Positions 53,601 through 60,552 of a stretch of 64,000 nt of DNA are shown one piece after another. Numbering within the stretch: the stretch's first letter is position 1; every line of letters begins with the position of its first letter. The DNA is from Asterias rubens (taxonomy: Eukaryota; Echinodermata; Asteroidea; Forcipulatida; Asteriidae). The position numbers and the translations under genes were made by a program. A model generated the notes under the pieces. It was not told where the DNA came from, ran no database searches, and saw only the letters and a program-made list of their open reading frames with translations. The stretch spans positions 20,459,680-20,523,679 of the forward strand of contig NC_047067.1 of NCBI RefSeq assembly GCF_902459465.1. The letters are read 5' to 3'.

Positions 53601-56600
53601 AATTCTTTATTTTTTTCAGGAAAAGATTGGTATCCCTAGGTTTAAACGCAATTTCATGAAGCTATTAGCTGAAGATATTTATTAGCAAGTTTATTTCCTA
53701 GGCAAAAACTGGACGTGGCACAAGTCATAACAATGCAAACTTTTTGAACAGTTGACCTGTACCATGTTCCGCTAAGCAAGATTGTTATGTACTTAGAAAC
53801 AATATGCTTTCTTTGTTTTGAATATTTTCTTTGTAGTTTGGAATTTCACCTTTGAGATTAGGGTCAGAACATCGAGTGCACTCTGACCTTAGGTCATATA
53901 CAGAGCCGGCTGTGCTTGGTACTTCAAGAAGCGTTCAACAACTTGCATCATGCTTTGAAACTAAGGTGAGTTGACATCAGGAGAAGATGTATTTGTCTTC
54001 ATTGTTTCAACCCTTGCTCTGAATTTGACTCTGGTCTTGGGTTCAAATCTCACCCGAGTATTATGTCTATGAGTTGTTTTCACAGGACATAGAGAATACA
54101 CTGGTTTAACACACATTGGTTCAAGCGTAAAACAAAAACATATTCTTTATAGCGATTCAAAATCAATAATAAGACTTGACCATAATTTTATTTTCCTTTC
54201 TTCTGATTCAATGCTAAAGCTTGTTGTGGCCACAACATGCCTTGGTGCTAAGCATACTCTTCTGACTCGACGTACATTTGATGTGTGTATCGTTGATGAG
54301 GCATCACAGATAAGCCAGTTGGTGTGTCTTGGGCCGCTGTTCCGTGCCCGGCGCTTTGTCTTGGTTGGTGACCACAAGCAACTTCCTCCTTTGGTACAGA
54401 GTAATGCAGCAAGGTAAAGGAAGGGTTTTCATTGGCTTTCTGTTCAATGTTTCGGGTCTTAAATGATCAGAGCATAGTTTTATATGTTTAATCGTTAATC
54501 ACCAATTCATTTCAGAGCCAATACTACTCAAAAGAGATATTCTTAGATGTGACCGCAAACCTCTCTTACTGTAGTTAGATACAATTGCAAAGTTTGTATT
54601 ATTTTTATTGTCAAACATTAGCTGATGTGCTGGAAAAATTTTTGTTTTTTCATCTTTGTAGGAAGGGGAACCAGCAGAGACTGAACATAAACTCAAAGTG
54701 GATATTGTTTCGTAAAACGACCTTAAAGTGAATTATGTGAGTTTACAATTCACAGAAATGTTTTTATTAAATTTTTCAAAATATTTCTCAGGCAACTTGG
54801 AATGAGTGTGAGTCTGTTCCAGAGACTCGGTGAGCGCCATGAGTCGACCCCATCAGCAGCAGTTCAGCTTAGTCTACAATATCGTATGAACTCTGACATT
54901 ATGAAACTCAGTAACACACTGGTGTATGAGGGCAGGCTTCGATGTGGTAATGAAGCTGTTGCTACAGCTAAGCTTAATCTGCCTAACTGGAAAAGGGTCA
55001 AGATGGTAAGAATATTGACAGATAAACAGATTGTCTCATGGTGTATCACAAACTTTTATCTAATTATGCTGGATTTGACACTTTGCATGGTGGAAGTGTT
55101 AGGTGAGGTTTGTGATGACACCATGTGTAAATATCTTTTGAATAGTGGTGGTTCTTGTCAGAACCAACTTAATCTTGTTGTACCGATACTGAAAAACCTT
55201 CAAATCTTTCTCATGTTTGCATTTGTCTCAAAGATGAAGTTTATAGCATATTCCTGTTATCTTCTTTTGTGTGTGTTTTGATTGTGATAGGAGCTGACCA
55301 ACGATGACGGTGATAATTCCTGGTTGATTAACGCAATCCAGCCATCCACTCCAGTTTGTTTCCTTACCACAGATAAGGTACATCTCACTCAAACATTTCA
55401 TTTTTTATGTTTCGCTAAATTGAACTGTTACTCATAAATATGAAATGAACAAATAATGATTTTGATGATTTTTGCTTTAAAAGGATATTATGTACGTGGT
55501 GGATGAAACAAAGTTTGATTTGTTGTTTTCTAACAGGTCAAGTTCCCAGAAGAAGCATATGAGAAACACACAGTAAATAAAGTAGAGGCTCTGCTGGTTC
55601 AGCGGCTTGTTGGCTGTTTGAAGAAGGTAAGCAAGCTGCAACTCAAATAAGACTAGCCTTCCAAATTAGACTTACTAGTTTGAAATAGTAGTGAAATGTA
55701 TATTGGCTAACTACAAATCAAGAGGGTTGTGTACTCCTCCACAAGGTTGAGAAAATTGAAGGAATGGTTTTAAGATGTTTTAAGTTTGAAGGCAACTTGT
55801 AAGTGCATTGTAATTTTATGGCGTTCATGTTAGAACTTAATATCAAAAATAAACCTTTTGTGCTTAATGTATTTATTTTGTTTGTGAACAATGACTGACT
55901 TAATGTCTGGAATTTATTACACAGTGTGGTTGTGCACAAGGTGATATAGGAATCATCTCTCCATATCGTAACCAATGTAAGCTGCTGGGAACCATGCTAG
56001 ATGAACACATTGAAGTCAATACTGTCGACAAGTACCAGGGAAGAGATAAAGAAGTCATCATTGTGTCATTTACTGCAAAGGACGTAGAGTCTGGGGTAAG
56101 AGTTTACATTCCCCCTCCCTCCCCACCCCACTCCGCCCTAGGACAAAGAGTCTGGGGTAAGAGTTTACATTCCCCCTCCCTCCCCACCCCACTCCGCCCT
56201 AGGACAAAGAGTCTGGGGTAAGAGTTTACATTCCCCCTCCCTCCCCACCCCACTCCATCTTAAGAAAAAGAGTCTGGGGTAAGAGTTTACATTCCCCCTC
56301 CCTCCCCACCCCACTCCACCCTAGGACAAAGAGTCTGGGGTAAGAGTTTACATTCCCCCTCCCTCCCCACCCCACTCCACCCTAGGACAAAGAGTCTGGG
56401 GTAAGAGTTTACATTCCCCCTCCCTCCCCACCCCACTCTACCCTAGGACAAAGAGTCTGGGGTAAGAGTTTACGTTCCCCCTCCCTCCCCACCCCACTCC
56501 ACCCTAGGACAAAGAGTCTGGGGTAAGAGTTTACATTCCCCCTCCCTCCCCACCCCACTCCACCCTAGGACAAAGAGTCTGGGGTAAGAGTTTACATTCC

Positions 56601-59600
56601 CCCTCCCTCCCCACCCCACTCCACCCTTGGACAAAGAGTCTGGGGTAAGAGTTTACATTCCCCCTCCCTCCCCACCCCACTCCACCCTAGGACAAAGAGT
56701 CTGGGGTAAGAGTTTACATTCCCCCTCCCTCCCCACCCCACTCCACCCTAGGACAAAGAGTCTGGGGTAAGAGTTTACATTCCCCCTCCCTCCCCACCCC
56801 ACTCCACCCTAGGACAAAGAGTCTGGGGTAAGAGTTTACATTCCCCCTCCCTCCCCCCCCCCCTCCACCCTAGGACAAAGAGTCTGGGGTAAGAGTTTAC
56901 ATTCCCCCTCCCTCCCCACCCCACTCCACCCTTGGACAAAGAGTCTGGGGTAAGAGTTTACATTCCCCCTCCCTCCCCACCCCACTCCGCCCCAGGACAA
57001 AGAGTCTGGGGTAAGAGTTTACATTCCCCCTCCCTCCCCACCCCACTCCACCCTAGGACAAAGAGTCTGGGGTAAGAGTTTACATTCCCCCTCCCTCCCC
57101 ACCCCACTCCACCCTAGGACAAAGAGTCTGGGGTAAGAGTTTACATTCCCACTCCCTCCCCACCCCACTCCACCCTAGGACAAAGAGTCTGGGGTAAGAG
57201 TTTACATTCCCCCTCCCTCCCCACCCCACTCCACCCTAGGACAAAGAGTCTGGGGTAAGAGTTTACATTCCCCCTCCCTCCCCACCCCACTCCACCCTAG
57301 GACAAAGAGTCTGGGGTAAGAGTTTACATTCCCCCTCCCTCCCCACCCCACTCCACCCTTGGACAAAGAGTCTGGGGTAAGAGTTTACATTCCCCCTCCC
57401 TCCCCACCCCACTCCGCCCTAGGACAAAGAGTCTGGGGTAAGAGTTTACATTCCCCCTCCCTCCCCACCCCACTCCACCCTTGGACAAAGAGTCTTGCAT
57501 AAGGGCTTAACATTCCCCCCTCCCCTCTCCTTGTCCCACACCCACATTTTAGCACCTTTTCTCCACTTGCTTGAAATTCTGAACCAGCTTTTGTTTTCAA
57601 AAACCCCTTGCATTGGCGGCCATCATTGATGAAACGTGCACACGTGAAAGGCAACCATTGGCTGAGTGGTCAAGGTGGTGGTCAATGACGTCATGTGCAA
57701 TCCATCTATAGAGGCAACCATTGGCTGAGTGGTCAAGGTGGTGGTCAATGACGTCATGTGCAATCCATCTATAGAGGCAACCATTGGCTGAGTGGTCAAG
57801 GTGGTGGTCAATGACGTCATGTGCAATCCATCTATAGAGGCAACCATTGGCTGAGTGGTCAAGGTGGTGGTCAATGACGTCATGTGCAATCCATCTATAG
57901 TTTAATCTTACAGGTACTCTATAAAAATGAACTTGAGAAGATGGTGGCTCTTAAAAGAGCTTATGGATTACTTCAGAAAAATGGTGACATTGATGTTGGG
58001 AAGCAGCAGCTTTACCAGTAAATCCATTGCTGTTTGAGTTGTGAGCATGATCAGAAGTACCAGGCATGAGAATCTTCCGGTTTAAACCGGAATTCCGTTT
58101 TTTTTTCTTTCAAAATTGTGGTCTCCGAGTTCGATGTGAATTTGCTATAAAATTCGGGGGGTAGGTTTTTGGGGGTATACATTTGGATTTCTCTAATCCC
58201 TCTTCTCTAGTCAGACAATGTAAGTTTACCTTTGTAATTGTTATTATCGCGGATCCCCACACGTCGTTCATGAAATACCGGCACCTAAACAATAAATTGC
58301 CGTCCAGCAGCTGGCCCAATTTACGGCTTGTTGTCTTCCTCGCATCGCGATGCATGCAGCAGCAGCGACAGATGTATAAACTTGCCTCATTCCTTGCTTC
58401 GTTTATAGTGGTATGGTTCAATAATGTTTGCGTGTAATGCGCTTGCTGCTGCAGCAAAGATAACACGTGTGGAGACTTTTGAAAGTCTACTGAAAAAACA
58501 ATGCACGTGTTTGCACCATGTGTACTGTGTACTGTGTACGTGCATGTTTGCACACGAACCAATGAGTGGCGCGGCACAAATCTGAGATCGCCGGCAGGCC
58601 ATGGTAATCTGGTGCCTGTTATTGCCTCACAACCAGGGAAAGATATATTGGGAACCAGCGAACACACTGTACGTCCGGACGATGTGCTTTCTTCATTGGT
58701 TCTATTTCTATGTTGGGGTCTAATCTCAACCTCGTTCCAGTTATACCCTATGCTGAATAACAACCTCTTTCACAAAAACACATCGCTCTCGCCAAATATA
58801 TAGGCCTATATATATTTTAAAATGTGCGTCGTTGGTGAGAAAAAAAGCATTTTCAAGGGCAGAAATAAGGGATAAGATCGTCAAAAAAATAAAAATATTA
58901 TTACTATTATTTTTTTCCCACTTTCTTTTTCCGGAATTGTAACAAAATCGCAGGCGGACCCAAAATTGTTTGAATTGTTTGAGCTTTACATTCCTTATTT
59001 TCCCTTAAACCTATTATTAAAAAAAAAAAAAAGGAAAAATCACACAAGTAGCTCACTTCTACCTGGAAAAATAGGTGTCAGAAATGCATCAGAGACCACC
59101 ACAGAGCTTCTAAAATACCCAGAGCTCCCAGGGCTCTTAAGCGGGCCCTGGACCCCGGCCGTAAGGGACTTCGCGCTGCGCGCTCGTATTGTGTGCGAAA
59201 TGATGGAATATTGACATTTCCAATCAACTGAATTTTTTCCTGTTTTTTTTATCATCACCCATTCTCATGCCTGGAAGTACGTAAGCAATATCAAGTAACC
59301 CTGTGTGTCTGCTGTCACTGATAAACATTGACTGGATGCAGCTTTACCAGTAAATCCATTGCTGTTTGAGTTGTGGGCATGATCAGAAGTACGTAAGCAA
59401 TAACAAGTAACCCTGTGTGTCTGCTGTCACTGATAAACATTGACTGGATGCAGCTTTACCAGTAAATCCATTGCTGTTTGAGTTGTGGGCATGATCAGAA
59501 GTACGTAAGCAATAACAAGTAACCCTGTGTGTCTGCTGTCACTGATAAACATTGACTGGATGCAGCTTTACCAGTAAATCCATTTCTGTTTGAGTTGTGA

Positions 59601-60552
59601 GCATGATCAGAAGTACGTAAGCAATAACAAGTAACCCTGTGTGTCTGCTGTCACTGATAAACATTGACTGGATACAGTAAATATAATTATCAGGTGTAAA
59701 AATTAAGTCAACTCTGAAGGGAAAAAGAGAGATTTTATTTTATTTAAATCTTTAGTTCTTACATTCTTATTAACCATTCCTTTTTCCTTGATTTCTGGGG
59801 TTTTTTTTACAGAGTGGTTTTCTTTTGGAGGATCTTCGACGTCTCAACGTTGCTTTGACAAGAGCTAAACACAAACTCATTCTGATTGGCTGTATCAAAG
59901 CACTCAGTAAATATGGACCAATGAGGCAGCTCCTAGAATATCTGCAATCTACCAAGATGATATCCTTTTATTTTTAGTTGAAAGAGTGTTTAGAATTTTT
60001 AGGTTGTTTTGAATGCCTGATGGCAACAAACATTAACCATTCCCTTACAAGAAATGCACTGTTTAAAAACGTATTCAATCAAAGGCACTGGACACCTTTG
60101 ATGATTGTCAAAGACCAGTCTTCTCACCTGGTATACCTCAACATATGCATAAAATGTGAAAGTTTGAACTCAATTGGTTGTTGAAGTTGTGAGAGAATAA
60201 TGGAAGAAAAAACACCCTTGTCGCATAAGTTGTGTGCTTTCAGATGCTTGAATTCCAGACCTCAGCTGAGGTCTCAAATTTAATTTAAAAATTACTTCTT
60301 TCTTAAAGACTACGTTACTTCAGAGGGAGCAGTTTCACACAATGTTTTATTCTATCAACAGCTCTCCATTGCTTGGTACCAAGTAAGGTTTTATGCTAAC
60401 AATTATTTTGAGTAATTACCAATAGTGTCCAATGCCTTTAACTTGTTTATTTGATAGAGATTGAGTATTTATGTCAATTGTTGATTCCTTAACTTGTGTC
60501 TTACATGGTAACCCTCCCATCAGATGTATGCAGTAAGTCCAGTCAATTTTGA
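29058..60552 (+). CDS. DNA2: DNA2 DNA replication helicase/nuclease, complete
   Basis: Thirty exons (listed in the three part entries) join in frame to 5487 nt, or 1828 residues plus stop. All introns are GT-AG except the last, which is AT-AC. The order is an N-terminal extension of about 800 residues, a PD-(D/E)XK nuclease with an iron-sulfur cysteine set, a linker, and a superfamily 1B helicase. DNA2 acts in the nucleus and mitochondria. It trims long RPA-coated flaps with FEN1 during Okazaki maturation and resects ends with BLM/WRN-type helicases. Human DNA2 is about 1060 residues; this one is much longer because of the extension, in that respect more like yeast Dna2. All catalytic motifs are present, so it should be active. 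Its introns carry several large minisatellites and an antisense lectin cluster. The start MGKTKKSE is chosen because it precedes a PIP box and splices in phase 0. Confidence 0.96.
29577..29695. mobile_element. Short hairpin element in DNA2 intron 1
   Basis: The left arm CTTTCCGTATGGCGCCACCA and the right arm TGGTGGCGCCATACGGAAA are near-perfect inverted repeats. They surround an AT-rich loop of about 70 bp. It is MITE-like and has no coding content. I have an unverified memory of similar elements in sea star genomes. Confidence 0.75.
34985..35066 (-). mobile_element. tRNA-derived SINE head or tRNA pseudogene
   Basis: On the minus strand a Pol III A-box (TGGCCTAGTGG, 35053-35043) is followed 28 nt later by a B-box (GGTTTGAATCC, 35014-35004), the spacing of a tRNA. 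No convincing cloverleaf with a closed acceptor stem was found, so this is more likely a SINE promoter or a decayed tRNA copy. It lies in DNA2 intron 9. Confidence 0.6.
36260..36925. repeat. 37-bp minisatellite, 18 copies, DNA2 intron 11
   Basis: The array is 666 bp, exactly 18 x 37. Each unit contains GGTCAATGGCCAGTGATCAA and CAAGTTCAACCGACAC. The first two units carry variants (TGTTATGG, TGTTACGG) and all but the last of the rest are identical, which indicates recent homogenisation. No open frame of interest results. Confidence 0.97.
38349..38535 (+). other. G-rich tract in DNA2 intron 14
   Basis: A 17-base G run at about 38365-38381 is followed by GGGGG, GGGG, GGG and further G runs in the transcribed (+) strand. 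The intron is only 262 bp. G-quadruplex formation in DNA or pre-mRNA is possible. The tract also produces a proline-rich minus-strand frame that is not a gene. Confidence 0.7.
38959..39121. mobile_element. Short TIR element (CAGGCCTGGAA family)
   Basis: The ends are CAGGCTTGGAA and TTCCAGGCCTG, inverted with one mismatch. The 163-bp interior includes GGTCTTGGCCTCGGTGCCCC. A second copy in opposite orientation lies at 53189-53338. A third, older copy seems to have seeded the 49-bp minisatellite at 49993-52001. It lies in DNA2 intron 15. Confidence 0.72.
39601..39778. mobile_element. Second full copy of the GGGCCCAATTTCAT family
   Basis: It begins AGGCCCAATTAAATGAAGCT and ends GGCTTCATGAAATTGGGCCC, with internal GCTAAGCAGAAAT and TGTGCTAAGCA. 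It is diverged from the copy at 16911-17101 but has the same architecture and length class. Confidence 0.75.
39779..40772. other. DNA2 intron 15 segment before the lectin cluster
   Basis: No coding exon is supported. A piece at 40450-40540 resembles a worn tRNA-derived SINE (GGGTTGAATCCC). The stretch just before the first lectin (40655-40770) is duplicated downstream of the third lectin (43860-44035), so the 3' flank was part of the tandem duplication unit. Confidence 0.55.
40773..41483 (-). CDS. Secreted C-type lectin-like + PAN protein 1
   Basis: A single coding exon of 236 residues from MFFSWMML. An ATG eight codons upstream (41507) is possible, but the chosen start aligns with paralogue 4 (KAM before the hydrophobic stretch). 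A signal peptide ([20 protein letters not shown]) is followed by a long-form C-type lectin-like domain: [43 protein letters not shown] and a final FLCE. No EPN/QPD or WND calcium motif is present, so canonical sugar binding is unlikely. The C-terminal third is a PAN/apple-like module ([42 protein letters not shown]) ending NCVYYEYE. It lies antisense within DNA2 intron 15. A TATATA element at about 41612 could serve as its promoter. Confidence 0.85.
   Translation of the reverse strand: MFFSWMMLIIVGHLQINVIGSPGCPYGWHEFSQSCYEMVTDTRLDWYAARQRCLNAGSDLVVPNSKSENEFIWNLTKELIKETVPGKNIWLGCTYNGGHWTCINPNKYNNQNSKVNGSAFGCAVLMYKLGEWNFVECSPPSLRLFLCERKRCTQPVRCFTLTTDPYQATPYCLLGHTFKETIIQNPIQCCLACSKDPNCHSFNLSGKMCQLNNVTISQVDGDKKSVMENCVYYEYE
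42258..43016 (-). CDS. Secreted C-type lectin-like + PAN protein 2
   Basis: A single coding exon of 252 residues. Signal peptide [20 protein letters not shown]. The CTLD starts [15 protein letters not shown], with [22 protein letters not shown] and HVLCE. It is the most divergent paralogue: its CTLD is longer and its PAN module differs at several sites ([36 protein letters not shown]). The tail NCVYYEYE is shared with paralogues 1 and 3. Calcium-site EPN/QPD is absent. It lies antisense in DNA2 intron 15, about 0.8 kb from paralogue 1, in the same orientation. Confidence 0.85.
   Translation of the reverse strand: MAQYNKNLLMLLILGSISVVYTLTFCSNGWTRYDQSCYAVPNSTSMYTWANARQLCMDMDADLVVVNSQSENNFIWTMQRDHFPADKAQNIWLGCTNPIGAAGWQCSDEKDMEYSNFIQSNEVLSEKELTWREDRCLTMTYSIAGWGTPACDDKKHVLCEQKLCPRAPFRCFQVPTIDSTHQEQHYCLTGHALKKIHIQNPIQCCLACSKDPNCRSFNLTWKTCLLNNATISQVDHDKYTISRENCVYYEYE
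43237..43334. repeat. Two-copy 49-bp direct repeat
   Basis: Two essentially identical copies of a unit starting ATGCTTGGTGTTGACTGCCT and ending CTTACTTGTGA lie back to back. They sit between lectin genes 2 and 3. This is a recent local duplication. Confidence 0.9.
43735..43870 (-). pseudogene. PAN-module remnant of a lectin paralogue
   Basis: The minus strand reads [20 protein letters not shown]...NCIYYEF, clearly the 3' end of a lectin-PAN gene. It has lost the segment before SNCIYYEF that the others have ([10 protein letters not shown] in paralogue 1). There is no CTLD upstream. The sequence runs directly into the duplicated 3' flank of another copy, so it is a truncated relic of tandem duplication. 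Confidence 0.75.
44039..44746 (-). CDS. Secreted C-type lectin-like + PAN protein 3
   Basis: A single coding exon of 235 residues from MALNVTAIL. The frame is open upstream, but this Met starts the signal peptide ([20 protein letters not shown]). The CTLD has [45 protein letters not shown], an unusual CCC run (ENGCCCMQY) and ILCE. It lacks EPN/QPD. The PAN module is residue-for-residue the same as in paralogue 1 over [12 protein letters not shown] and [29 protein letters not shown] on the minus strand at about 45006-45013 could be its core promoter. It is antisense in DNA2 intron 15. Confidence 0.86.
   Translation of the reverse strand: MALNVTAILVGVFLCLIIIQAVTGCPSGWRQFGQSCYMMVTDTPANWDEARQACLGLESDLAVPNSKSENDFIWNLQQELIPADTTPHNLWLGCRYDKKTSDNWQFVDSFKNDYKNIPNHQLENGCCCMQYKSGDWVLRSCNWSRNILCEQKMCTLPLHCFAVTRQATPYCLLGHTFKETIIKNPIQCCLACSKDPNCHSFNLSGKMCQLNNVTISQVGAHKKSIMENCVYYEYE
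45357..45430 (-). pseudogene. Possible second PAN tail remnant
   Basis: The minus strand reads [20 protein letters not shown] then YEETSKSIN and a stop, resembling the ATISQVD...ENCVYYEYE tail of the lectins. No upstream PAN or CTLD sequence was recognised. The similarity is short, so this could be chance. Confidence 0.4.
45992..46738 (-). CDS. Secreted C-type lectin-like + PAN protein 4
   Basis: A single coding exon of 248 residues from [12 protein letters not shown]. The frame continues upstream, but the residues before this Met lack signal-peptide character. The CTLD has [45 protein letters not shown], a YWGSTNC segment where WND is usual, and VLCE. Canonical calcium motifs are absent. 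The PAN module matches the others ([39 protein letters not shown]). The C-terminus is [10 protein letters not shown], two residues longer than its relatives because the stop context differs. It is the lectin nearest to DNA2 exon 16, on the opposite strand. Confidence 0.86.
   Translation of the reverse strand: MYLARLLVVGVFCVMSSRVVVNVIGSTGCPYEWRQFGQSCYKMVNDTPLNWFQARQVCLDAGGDLAIPNSKMENEFIWKMQLDILKGYSLPKNMWLGCTYGIEATRKWKCYGDDRTEYQNWELGKQLINGTCSTIRKHSGYWGSTNCSTVKKRVLCELSRNKCLAPLRCFSKTTKDLNHPYCLLGHIFKETIIQNPIQCCLACSKDPNCRSFNLSGKMCQLNNATISQVDANKKSGMENCVYYEYELM
47269..47314 (+). repeat. Partial duplicate of DNA2 exon 16 within the preceding intron
   Basis: The sequence CTGCACAGATTAATCACTTG and the 26 bases after it match 47407-47452 of DNA2 exon 16 with about five differences in 46. 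It lies about 80 bp before the real acceptor, after a T-rich tract, and contains a stop in the exon frame. It is a duplicated exon fragment that could act as a decoy acceptor (TGCACAG). Confidence 0.75.
47542..48668 (+). other. DNA2 intron 16
   Basis: AT-rich intron of 1127 bp with good terminal splice sites (AG|GTATGG and TTTTAG). Nothing else is recognised. Confidence 0.8.
49993..52001. repeat. 49-bp minisatellite, 41 copies, DNA2 intron 19
   Basis: The array is 2009 bp, exactly 41 x 49. Each unit contains TAGCTTCATTGGTCTGTTCT, GGCCTTGGTGCCCTGCAAA and GGTTTCTCA or TGTTTCTCA. Variants (AAATGTTT, AAAGGTTT, AAATGTGT; CTTCATT, CTTAATT, CTTTATT) are interspersed, so turnover is ongoing. The units resemble the interior of the TIR element at 38959-39121. 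The array is preceded by CAGGCCT, that element's terminus. Confidence 0.97.
52300..52480 (+). mobile_element. tRNA-derived SINE fragments
   Basis: Two B-box-like sequences (GGTTCGAATCCCAC at about 52309 and GGTTCGAATCCCGG at about 52420) lie 110 bp apart. After the second comes TGTGTCCTTGAGCAATACAT, a phrase common downstream of tRNA-derived SINE heads. They lie in DNA2 intron 20. A-boxes were not resolved. Confidence 0.5.
53189..53338. mobile_element. Second copy of the CAGGCCTGG TIR element
   Basis: It is in opposite orientation to 38959-39121: CAGGCCAGGAATTTCATATT at the left, GGGCACCAAGGCCAAGACCA inside, and CCACCAGGCCTG at the right. It lies in DNA2 intron 21. About 150 bp, non-coding. 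Confidence 0.7.
56087..57495 (+). repeat. 61-bp minisatellite carrying splice donor and acceptor signals, about 23 copies
   Basis: The first unit starts inside DNA2 exon 28 (GAGTCTGGG at 56087-56095) and runs across its donor (GGG|GTAAGAG). Each later unit repeats GAGTCTGGG|GTAAGAG, then TTTAC, a 30-base C-rich pyrimidine tract, CCCTAG and GACAAA. Between the CTAG acceptor-like end and the next donor is a 15-nt block, GACAAAGAGTCTGGG (for example 56142-56156), coding DKESG in the DNA2 phase. Of about 23 units, four have CTTGG instead of the AG and one has TTAAG. Unit-to-unit similarity is very high. Confidence 0.96.
57650..57900. repeat. 63-bp tandem repeat, 4 copies, each with a CRE palindrome
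   Basis: Four nearly identical units contain GGCAACCATTGGCTGAGTGG and GTCAATGACGTCATGTGC. Each has the full cAMP-response palindrome TGACGTCA, spaced at exactly 63 bp. The length is a multiple of three, so the minus strand has a 21-residue repetitive open frame of no evident meaning. It lies in DNA2 intron 28, directly before a possible alternative exon. Confidence 0.93.
57914..58021 (+). other. Possible alternative DNA2 exon
   Basis: After a fair acceptor (TTTAATCTTACAG) there are 35 open codons in the phase of exon 28 ([20 protein letters not shown]...) and a TAA. Used as a terminal exon it would truncate DNA2 before motif VI. A donor inside it (CCA|GTAAAT, after 58017) could splice to the second AG of the exon 29 acceptor (59814) and keep frame. 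Constitutive exon 28-29 joining already matches human length, so inclusion is not needed for function. I do not recognise the peptide. Confidence 0.35.
58005..59680. repeat. 112-bp tandem array, about four copies, split by a transposon
   Basis: The unit contains GTACGTAAGCAATAACAAGT, GTCACTGATAAACATTGACT and GCAGCTTTACCAGTAAATCC. A partial copy ends at 58060 and the array resumes at 59274, running to about 59680. The 58061-59273 element separates them. Copies are about 97% alike. Confidence 0.88.
58061..59273. mobile_element. 1.2-kb DNA transposon with TIRs and 7-bp target duplication
   Basis: The left end CAGGCATGAGAAT and right end ATTCTCATGCCTG are perfect inverted repeats. Flanking direct repeats GAAGTAC lie at 58054-58060 and 59274-59280. 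Removing the element restores a continuous copy of the surrounding 112-bp repeat, so insertion is certain. A 217-codon minus-strand frame (58110-58763) has no recognisable transposase signature, so the element is probably non-autonomous. The superfamily is uncertain; a duplication of 7-8 bp would be near hAT or P types. Confidence 0.86.
59960..60504 (+). other. DNA2: U12-type AT-AC intron, last intron of DNA2
   Basis: The donor is ATG|ATATCCTTTT, the exact minor-spliceosome AT-AC consensus. The branch site is TTCCTTAAC at 60485-60493, a perfect U12 match, and the intron ends TCTTAC| 12 nt after the branch adenosine. Removing it joins STKM to MVTLPS, which matches the spacing of human DNA2. 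Reading through instead would stop five codons later (ISFYF). The intron also carries a MITE at 60081-60439. Confidence 0.9.
60081..60439. mobile_element. MITE with AAAGGCACTGGACAC ends
   Basis: The left end AAAGGCACTGGACAC and right end GTGTCCAATGCCTTT are inverted with one mismatch. The 359-bp interior contains an internal palindrome (CCTCAGCTGAGG) and no coding capacity. I recall this family as very abundant in sea star genomes, an unverified recollection. It lies entirely inside the U12 intron without touching its donor or branch site. Confidence 0.82.

Larger units (their letters stand above)
48669..60552 (+). other. DNA2: DNA2 exons 17-30: linker and SF1 helicase
   Basis: Exons 48669-48782, 49083-49217, 49768-49884, 52173-52258, 52812-52913, 53459-53574, 53837-53965, 54220-54413, 54792-55005, 55291-55377, 55537-55626, 55925-56095, 59813-59959 and 60505-60552. 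Motifs in order: Walker A GMPGTGKTT (K1432, split by an intron), [10 protein letters not shown], Walker B VDEASQIS (1538-1541), [33 protein letters not shown] and motif [16 protein letters not shown]. The C-terminus is [19 protein letters not shown], aligning with the SEKLIIDLPS region of human DNA2. Exons 28 and 29 join in phase 0 with no length change relative to human, despite the 3.7-kb repeat-filled intron between them. Confidence 0.94.

Noticed and set aside
55994..56221. Continuation of DNA2 exon 28 into [11 protein letters not shown]
   Set aside because: This is read-through past the GTAAGAG donor into the minisatellite. Helicase motif VI lies in the later exon at 59813.
57623..57889. 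Minus-strand 21-residue repeat protein ([15 protein letters not shown])
   Set aside because: Same cause: a 63-bp tandem repeat with no stop in one frame.
58110..58763. 217-codon minus-strand frame as a possible transposase
   Set aside because: No recognisable catalytic or DNA-binding motif, and the composition looks non-coding. The element is probably non-autonomous.
59945..59978. DNA2 stop codon after STKMISFYF
   Set aside because: The U12 AT-AC intron starting at 59960 gives a better, family-matching C-terminus.
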